A stretch of 64,000 bases of DNA. It comes from Galeruca laticollis (taxonomy: Eukaryota > Arthropoda > Insecta > Coleoptera > Chrysomelidae). A model generated the notes under the pieces. That model did no database searches. It saw only the letters and a list, made by a program, of their open reading frames with translations, and was not told where the DNA came from. The DNA lies in NCBI GenBank assembly GCA_963921935.1, contig OY998182.1, positions 37,354,028 through 37,418,027 on the forward strand, given 5' to 3'. The position numbers were made by a program, and so were the translations under genes. Positions 57,366 to 64,000 of the stretch are shown here, in pieces (positions within the stretch are counted from its first letter, which is position 1; each line of letters begins with the position of its first letter).

Positions 57366-57682
57366 ATACTCGATCTTATATATACAAACAAAACATTAGA
57401 CCAATTCTAACCTACGCAGCCACAGCACCGGCACACGTTGCACTGCAGCAAAATGAGAGTCTTCGCATGGCTATCAAACATTTCTGCTATCCAAAACTTC
57501 CCAAAACCTCATAGTTACATGATAAAGCCGATGTACCTACTATCAAGGACTTCATCTCAAAAATTTCTACAAACTTTTACAATCACTGTCTCCCCAAAGA
57601 CCTTCGTGACCATCTAAAAACCGCCAGTAGGGTAGAAGATATCCATGATAGTGAGTATAGGCTTCTTTCGTTACTCGCATAA
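57366..57682 (+). pseudogene. Jockey-like LINE, C-terminal reverse transcriptase fragment
   Basis: Plus strand: LIYTKQTIRPILTYAATAPA, HVALQQNESLRMAIKHFCY, then after one stop ADVPTIKDFISKISTNFYNH and LKTASRVEDIHDSEYRLLSL. This is the RT thumb and C-terminus of a jockey-type element (the RPxLTYAAxA and PTI..FI words). The palm, endonuclease and 3' tail are absent. Confidence 0.7.
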
Positions 57683-58294
57683 GTTGTTTACCTCCAGCAA
57701 CCAACTACTTCAAATTAGGGGTGAAAATAACTCCTCCTAATCAACATTCATATCGACTCTCAGCAAAAATAAAAATCCGTTATAAATGTTAGTTTCATTT
57801 ATAACGGTTGTTCTTTCGTAGCCCAAATAACCGCAATACTTTAGATTAATCTGCAATATTTGCAATAAATGAATACATATTAAATTTTAAAATAAAGAAA
57901 TACTGAAAAGAACTTACCAATTTCAGACGACTATATGTTTATTTTCTTGTTACCCAAAGTTAGTTAGGAGAGGATAAAATTGAATCATAGATGGGAGGAA
58001 GGGATAGGGTAAACTACACTAAATATATTGTCCAGATTTGTCACACGGTTTCCACTTAATTTTTTTATTGTGAAACAATATCTCCGTTCGATACTTTTAT
58101 TACTACTACTACTTAAAATTCGATTAAGTTCTGTTTCAACAAAAATGCGATGTTGCCAAGAATTTTCCAAAATTTGAACAATAATAATACAGAATATTGC
58201 AAAAACATGAGTTTATTAGTTTAAGTTCGCGTCGTTATTGTCACTGAATAACATTTTTGTTTAACCCTGTTCATAGTAAATTGCAATGTCCAGG
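57683..58294. other. Spacer, nothing recognised
   Basis: Includes a short inverted pair, CCGTTATAAATG and CATTTATAACGG (57778-57806), with no other motif. Confidence 0.35.
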
Positions 58295-59710
58295 CCACTT
58301 GAATTTCGATCAAAAAATACTCGAGGAATTTGTTGCTGGTGTATCACTGTCCAAATATGGACTATATCGCATTAAAATCAGTCGGGCAATTTGTTGCCAG
58401 GCTATGGCTATTAAAACACGATGAATTTCGATCAAAAAATACTCAAGGAATTTGTTGCGGTGTATTACTGTCCAAGTGTGTACTATATCGTTTTAAAATC
58501 AGTAGGGCAATTTGTTGCTAGGCTATGGCTACTAAAACACGATGAATTTCGATCAAAAAATACTCGAGGAATTTGTTGCTAGTGTATTATTGTCCAAATA
58601 TGGACTATATCGTTTTAACATCAGTCGGGCAATTTGTTGCTAGGCAATAGCGACTAAAACACAACGAATTTCAATTAAAAATCAGTCGGGGAATTTGTTG
58701 CTGGACTACTACTATCCAAATATGGACTATATCGCTTTAAAATCAGTAGGGCAATTTGTTGCTAGGCTATGGCTACTAAAACACGATGAATTCCGATCAA
58801 AAAAATACTCAAGGAATTTGTTGCTAGTGTATTACTGTCCATATGTGGACTATATCGTTTTAAAATCAGTAGGGCAATTTGTTGCTAGGCTATGGATACT
58901 AAAACATGACGAATTTCGATCAAAAAATACTCGAGGCATTTGTTGCTGGTGTATTACTGTCCAAATAAGGACTATATCGTTTTAAAAGCAGTCGGGCAAT
59001 TTGTTGTTAGGCAATGGCGGCTAAAACACAACGAAGTTCAATTAAAAATCAGTCGGGGAATTTGTTGCTGGACTACTACTGTCCAAATATGTATTATATC
59101 GCTTTAAAATCGATAGGGCAGTTTGTTGCTAGGTTATGGCTACTAAAACACGATGAATTTCGATCAAAAATTAATCGAGGAATTTGTTGCTGGTGTATCA
59201 CTGTCTAAATATGGACTATATCGTTTTAAAATCAGTCGGGCAATTGGTTGCTAGGCAATGGCGGCTAAAACACAACGAAGTTCAATTAAAAATCAGTCGG
59301 GGAATTTGTTGGTGAACTACTACTGTCCAAATATGGATTATATCGCTTTAAAATAAATAGGGCAATTTGTTGCTGGGCTATGGCTACTAAAACACGATGA
59401 ATTTAGATCAAAAAATATTCGGGGAATTTGTTACGGGTATATTACTTTCTAAATATGGACTATATCGCTTTAAAATCGATAGGGCAATTTGTTCCTAGGC
59501 TATGGCTACTATAACACGATGAATTTCAATCAAAAAATACTCGAGGAATTTGTTGCTGATTTATTACTGACCAAATGTGGACTATAGCGCTTTAAAATCA
59601 GTAGGGCAATTTGTTGCTAGGCTATGGCTACTAAAACACGATGCATTTCTATCAAAAAATACTCAAGGAATTTGTTGCTGGTATATTACTGTCCAAATGT
59701 GAACTATAGG
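58295..59710. repeat. 122-bp satellite array, ~11.6 copies
   Basis: GAATTTCGATCAAAAAA-type starts at 58301, 58423, 58544, 58666, 58788, 58911, 59033, 59155, 59277, 59399, 59521 and 59643, spaced 121-123 bases. Each monomer has two related halves (GAGGAATTTGTTGCTGGTGT and GGGCAATTTGTTGCTAGGCT), so it probably arose from a ~61-bp dimer. Three monomers (58666, 59033, 59277) are a second type with CAATTAAAAATCAGTCGGGG and CAATGGCGGCTAAAACACAA. ORFs in it are incidental. Confidence 0.95.
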
Positions 59711-59740
59711 ATATGCGCAATATTTTATTTTAGACTAATG

Positions 59741-60500
59741 TTATTTATATGTTTCCCAGTTCGTTTTTTGGGGTCTGCTCAGGTCTAACCTAAAAGTTAT
59801 AATACGATGATCGGAGAGGGAAGGTTCTTCGGATACTCTCCAATCTTTAACGATATGTTTCAGGCCTAATGTACTAATAGCCTGTTTGAAATAAACAGAG
59901 AGTAGCCAAACCTCATTTAACATGCAAAACCCTTACCGGGTGGGCAACTAAAATTCCAGAATTTTAAAACTATTTACATTACAATTCACTTATTTATTCT
60001 TTTATTTGCCCACCCTACCCTATACAATGCCGATATATAATAGAAATCCCATCTTCAGGTCGCTTGTAATTGCAGGTATAGTCGTACCTTTAATTAGCTT
60101 AGCTATAATATTAAATGAAAAATATGATTGTGACAAAGACTAGCCATATAATACAATATCAATTAATAATATAATACGTTCATTACGGAGTCTTACCCTT
60201 GTTACAAACTTGTGTATTCGCTATGTTTTGTATTTTGAGGTTTTCACTAAGGATATATTCTAAAATTTCCTCACTTCTTTGATTGGTGTTGCCCTAGACT
60301 GTATTGTGTACATTGGCATCACATCTTAGGAGTAGGGATAGTATCTTCTCCTTGCAGAATTTCACTAGCCTTAGTACTTCCGGAGGTGGTGCTGGCCCAT
60401 CTCCCGCTATTACCATTTCTATGCCTTCCTTCGTTTTTGAAGCGTGCTCGAACTGGAACGAGATCTCGAGTAATGTATTCTGAAAAACAAACATAATTAA
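59741..60500 (-). pseudogene. LINE apurinic-type endonuclease, two fragments
   Basis: From 60500 downward on the minus strand: VIAGDGPAPPPEVLRLVKFC, KEKILSLLLRCDANVHNTV and ILEYILSENLKIQN, then an interruption (~59935-60180) and finally IVKDWRVSEEPSLSDHRIIT. CDANVHN and SDHR are the Asp/Asn and Ser-Asp-His signatures of the APE endonuclease domain of R1/LOA/jockey-type LINEs. The interrupting segment starts GGGTGGGCAA and has TTGCCCACCC at 60006, so it may be a small inserted element. Polymerase is absent. Confidence 0.7.
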
Positions 60501-60602
60501 CGTTTTTCCGAATCATAAATACATGTTCTTTAATTACATACTTGCAATACTTTTTCTTTTCCTATGCCTTTTTATCCTGTGTGAACTGATGATTTTTAAT
60601 AT

Positions 60603-60650
60603 TGTAATGTTTTTCTAATTTATTTAAACAGTAAGCGGGTGGGATAAATT
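60603..60650 (-). repeat. Gypsy 3' LTR remnant
   Basis: TGTAATGTTTTTCTAATTTA to GTGGGATAAATTTTA corresponds to 63664-63710. It is joined directly to RNase H-side coding sequence (KAYWAQW). Confidence 0.8.
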
Positions 60651-60653
60651 TTA

Positions 60654-62304
60654 CCCACTGAGCCCAATACGCCTTGAGTTTCGGTGAAAATCTTGACACT
60701 TTTTGCCAGGTAGGTCGCCGATTTTCTTCCTTCCATTGCCGGATCATCTTCAGGTGAGGATCATTCTCCTGATCTTCTCTGATTCTGGTGGGTGACCATT
60801 CCTCGTTGACTACAGTAGTTCTTGAAACTGCAGCTTCCCTAGATACCACCTTGTTGCAGTGGGGGCAGTCTGTTGGGCACGGCCGTCTGGACAGGGAGTC
60901 GGCATTTCGGTGACTCACACCAGCTCGATGTTCGATGTGTAAATCATACTCTTGCAGTCGCTCAATCCATCTAGCGATCTGGCCTTCGGGATTCTTGAAC
61001 TGCATCAACCACTTGAGTGCTGCATGATTAGTCCGGATCAAAAACTTCCTACCATAGAGATACTGGTAAAAGTGTTCCACGGACTTCACTACCGCCAAGA
61101 GTTCTCTTCTTGTGACGCAGTAGTTTCGTTCTGGTTTGGAGAGGACTTTACTGAAATATCCAAGCACTCGTTCTTGCCCTCCTTGGATCTGTGAGAGCAC
61201 TCCACCAATTCCTACGTTGCTTGCTTCAGTGTCAAGATTAAAGTCTCCCTCTGGTAAAGGGTATCCTAATATCGGCGCCGTGGTTAAGTGCTTCTTCAAG
61301 GTATCAAAAGCCGTTTGACAATCTTCGTCCCATTGGAAAGCTCTTGCTTCTTCTGTAAGTCGAGTTAGAGGCTTGACAATATCTCCAAACTTCCTGATAA
61401 ATCTTCTATAATACGTGCAAAGTCCAAGGAAACTCCTAATTTGATGTTTGTCGGTTGGTTGCGGCCATTGCTTAATGGAAGCAATTTTCTCTGGATCCAC
61501 TGCCACTCCTTCATGACTCACTATATGACCTAGATAGTTGACTTGGTTTTGGAACAGCTGACATTTCTTCGGGTTTAACATGAGCTGGGCAGCTTGGAGT
61601 CGTTTGAATACGTCTTCCTAATTCTTCAAGTGTTCGTCAAATGTCTTCCCCAGTACTACGATGTCGTCCAAATAGACCAGGCATGTCTTCCAAGACAACC
61701 CTCTCAAGACATTTTCCATTAGTCTTTCAAATGTCGCAGGCGCATTACAGAGCCCGAATGGCATGACGTTGAATTGCCATAATCCAGATCCGGTGGTAAA
61801 AGCTGTCTTCTCTTTGTCTTCTGGGGCCACTTCCATTTGCCAATAACCAGACTTCAGGTCCAAGGTGGAAAACAGTTTGCTGCCGGTCAAAGTATCGAGC
61901 GTATCGTCAATGCGAGGCAGAGGATAGCTGTCTTTCTTCGTCACGTTGTTAAGCTGGTGATAATCCACGCAGAATCTCGTAGATATGGTTCTGTTTCTAA
62001 AGTCTAATTGGAAACCATGTACATTCATTACGTCCATTCCCAGAATCACGTCTTCTTCAATGTCAGCTACGATTACCGTATGCGTGAACTTTTCTGCGCC
62101 AATTCCCAATTGGATTTGTGTTTCCTCGTGAACGTTGGCACTCTCGCCTGTGGCGGTCTGCAGTCGCAGTCTCGTTGGTAGAAGCTTCTTCTTGGGGTTT
62201 ATTATCTCTGGTCGTATAATGGTTCTAGTTGCTCCAGTGTCAACCAGCAGAGCAAATTTCTTGCCATTTACTTCGCCATCCACATATACACGTCGTTGCG
62301 ACAT
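60654..62304 (-). pseudogene. Gypsy pol: protease, RT and RNase H
   Basis: From 62304: aspartic protease with [16 protein letters not shown] (DTG intact) and [12 protein letters not shown] deletion after [12 protein letters not shown] removes the linker and early RT, so reading passes straight into [22 protein letters not shown] follows: [33 protein letters not shown] and [11 protein letters not shown] (YLDD intact). A single in-frame TAG lies at 61618-61620 after HLKN. RNase H has FNLDTEASNVGIGGVLSQ, where the usual catalytic Asp of DTDAS is Glu, then RRELLAVVKSVEHFYQYLYG, and NADSLSRRPC. The H2C2 linker HCNKVVSREA region ends before any integrase core. Confidence 0.87.
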
Positions 62305-62439
62305 CTGAGCGAAGCTATCAGTATTAGAGGGTCTTTGGAACGATCATGGGCCGGTGTTGCCCCCTCGTAGCCGACCCGTTCGAGCTTTCCTGTGACTGGG
62401 GTTCTTGGTTTGCAGGAGTCTTGGGGCGCTTACACGAAC

Positions 62440-63619
62440 TACGTACATGCCCTAGCTCGCCACAATTCCAGCATCTGATCTTTCTCGCCTTATTGTTCAT
62501 CAACCCGAAGCCTTCGTTGCTGCTTCATACTCAAGAGTAGCTGTCAATACGTCAACTAATGTTTTGGGATGGGCTAAGCGAAGCGTCCTCTGCATATCGG
62601 GGTCACGTAAGCCATCAATAAACACCTGTATGCCCAGACATTCCATCATGTTCTCTGCTGCTGACGGATAAGCAAATCGAACGAGTCGGGAAATATCCAC
62701 TTCATATTGTGGAAGTGCTTCGTCACGTTTCTGCCTTCGGTTCTTCGGCTGGGATTGGTACAAATGTTCTAGATGTTCGTGACCATATCGCATGTCCAAC
62801 CTCTTCTTCAGCTGCTCGAAATCATCCGTTTCTGCCAGAGGTATTGTCTGAAGTACATCTAAGGCATCTTCCCGAAGCGCGATAGTTAAGTTCACTGCCT
62901 TGTCTCTATCGGACCAATTATTCACTCTAGCGGCTGCTTCAAATTGTTTCACATAATTGGCCCACGACATTTTTCCATCGAACGTTGGGGCCTTGACTCG
63001 GGTAAAACTGCCCATATCATCTGTCTTGTGTTGTGTTTCTGACTTGCAGATCTCGATCTTCTTTTCTTCTGCTGAAGTGTCTTGTGTTTCTAAATCGGCA
63101 ATCTTTGTCTCTATCTCCTTGATTTTCTCGTCTGATTTTCCATCGTTGTCATCTTATTCTCCATGTCTGATTTTAGAGACGAAATTTTATTCTCGACTTC
63201 AGTAGTAATGTCATTTTTCAATGATAGGATATCTGCAGATTTATCATTCTTCATAACAGACATCTTCTCGTCCATATTAGTAGAAACCTTGTCCATGTTA
63301 GCAGAGATATCGTTCTTCATGGTTGAAATCTTCTCGTCCATGGCAGAAATTGACGAGATTGCGGTGGAAGCCTCGTCATTGAATAAAAATAATTCTGGAT
63401 CAGAGCCGTCATTTTCCAGTGCCACTTCAAGTCTTTCTACGAATTCACTTTTCTTACCGGACGTTTCCAACTCACGATTTCTGGATCAGAGCCGTCATTT
63501 TCCAGTGCCACTTCAAGTCTTTCTACGAATTCACTTTTCTTACCGGACGTTTCCAACTCACGATCTTCCAATTCTGCTCTTAACTCAGTCACTTTCAAGT
63601 GCTTTAGTCTCTTGGCCAT
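62440..63619 (-). pseudogene. Gypsy gag: SAP, coiled coil, capsid and CCHC knuckle
   Basis: Starts MAKRLKHLKVTELRAELEDR; residues ~5-40 form a SAP-type helix-extended-loop-helix (ELETSGKKSEFVERLEVALE). An 86-bp tandem duplication (63394-63479 and 63480-63565) follows and shifts the frame. Next is a Ser/Lys/Asp-rich coiled coil (MDEKISTMKNDISANMDKVS), a frame change at ~63111, and the capsid-like part (VKAPTFDGKMSWANYVKQFE, KRLDMRYGHEHLEHLYQSQP, RLVRFAYPSAAENM). A stop after ATKASG near 62500 precedes the zinc knuckle CWNCGELGHVRSSC (C-x2-C-x4-H-x4-C). A DNA-binding SAP domain in gag is unusual for retrotransposons. Confidence 0.83.
63394..63565. repeat. 86-bp tandem duplication in gypsy gag
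   Basis: TCTGGATCAGAGCCGTCATT begins at both 63394 and 63480, and the copies are identical except at the far end (CACGATT versus CACGATC). 86 is not a multiple of three. Confidence 0.93.
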
Positions 63620-63644
63620 TTTTACGTAGATATTTATTTATATT

Positions 63645-63663
63645 ATCCCACTTCTGACACCAA
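63645..63663 (-). promoter_or_regulatory. Primer-binding site of the gypsy element
   Basis: Directly inside the 5' LTR. The plus strand reads ATCCCACTTCTGACACCAA; the part ending ACACCA looks like a tRNA 3' end with its CCA, as expected for a reverse-transcription primer. The tRNA species is not assigned. Confidence 0.7.
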
Positions 63664-64000
63664 TGTAATGTTTTTCTTATTTATTTAAACAGTAAGGGGG
63701 TGGGATACATTTTAAACACACGGTATGTTCACTTAATTAATTTATTTATTCACTACACTATTCACTAGTTATATACACAGTATATTCACTTAAACTAATT
63801 CATATAAACAGTTCACTAATTTATAGTCACGTATTTACTTGTTTATCTCACGATGTCAAATTATCAACTAAACTACTCTTCCTGGTCGATCCCTTATATA
63901 TTAATGCCCTTTTCACTAGATAATTCTAGATTGCGGCTTACTCAAAAACAATTAACTTTCTGGCATTTTTAAATAATTAAAAAAAACCTGCGTATCCGCC
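63664..64000 (-). repeat. Gypsy 5' LTR (cut by window end)
   Basis: Begins (plus view) TGTAATGTTTTTCTTATTTA and runs to the window end. It contains repeated short ATTCACTA / TATTCACTTA words (63730-63815). The far LTR end is not in view. Confidence 0.75.

Larger units (their letters stand above)
60603..64000 (-). mobile_element. Ty3/gypsy retrotransposon, integrase deleted
   Basis: Minus strand: 5' LTR (63664 to beyond the window end), primer-binding site, gag, protease, RT and RNase H, then ~50 bp of the 3' LTR (60603-60650). TGTAATGTTTTTCT and AAACAGTAAG..GGGTGGGATA occur at both ends, proving the LTR pair. The integrase gene and most of the 3' LTR are lost. Confidence 0.88.

Noticed and set aside
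58330..59208. Repeated ORFs (DYIALKSVGQFVARLWLL...)
   Set aside because: The 122-bp period is not a multiple of three and the frames break between monomers; incidental ORFs of a satellite.
58295..59710. CRISPR-like regular array
   Set aside because: Whole monomers are repeated without unique spacers, and the context is eukaryotic.

Overview
The window is eukaryotic, AT-rich and almost entirely made of transposable elements and their wreckage. The families seen (BEL/Pao, Ty3/gypsy, Penelope-like, R1/LOA-like and RTE-like LINEs, PIF/Harbinger, Tc1/mariner-IS630, piggyBac, FLYWCH-MULE, a Crypton-like tyrosine recombinase), the spliced transposases and the long simple repeats point to an insect with a large, TE-rich genome. 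I cannot name the species. No convincing host gene was found. The only hint is a weak signal-peptide-like first exon near 10.03 kb.

Layout. 1-5.06 kb: a foldback-like element with ~150-bp tandem monomers in its arms, carrying a PIF/Harbinger copy (2074-4500, TSD ATT) inside one monomer. 5.1-8.1 kb: 3' end of a BEL element joined to a Penelope-like element (PLE). 9.07-9.81 kb: a ~600-bp near-perfect palindrome. 10.4-11.6 kb: a spliced tyrosine recombinase. 13.9-18.0 kb: a mariner copy split by an R1/LOA-like LINE (12-13 bp TSD) and by a BEL solo LTR (TSD GCGTT). 18.9-21.2 kb: a second mariner relative. 22-25.2 kb: a MITE, a hammerhead-like motif and an inverted repeat made of tandem blocks. 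26.5-28.9 kb: a T-rich coding-derived minisatellite. 30-34.3 kb: a long TA tract, PLE and LINE fragments and a foldback MITE. 34.4-37.7 kb: a broken piggyBac. 38.4 kb: a palindromic PLE terminus. 38.96-44.04 kb: one PIF/Harbinger nested in another. 44.4-52.9 kb: a nest of mariner, RTE-like LINE, an unclassified TIR transposon, BEL and PLE. 53.27-55.12 kb: a MULE with a 9-bp TSD and a nearly intact transposase. 55.2-60.5 kb: PLE, minisatellite and LINE fragments and a 122-bp satellite. 60.6-64 kb: a Ty3/gypsy element lacking integrase.

Most elements are dead: stops, frameshifts, internal deletions and lost catalytic residues are noted per entry. The best preserved are the MULE transposase and the two ORFs of the unclassified TIR element (46310-48650). 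Three observations stand out. First, in the outer Harbinger element the transposase and MADF genes lie on opposite strands with exons interleaved in each other's introns. Second, the TIR element carries a zinc-binding ORF and a possible DDE ORF separated by a single frame change in an A-run. Third, several hammerhead-ribozyme-like motifs are present, two of them in PLE termini. A BEL LTR also occupies exactly the same nucleotide of a mariner gene at two distant places, which suggests duplication of a nested locus. All calls rest on reading motifs and repeats by eye; no database search was run.
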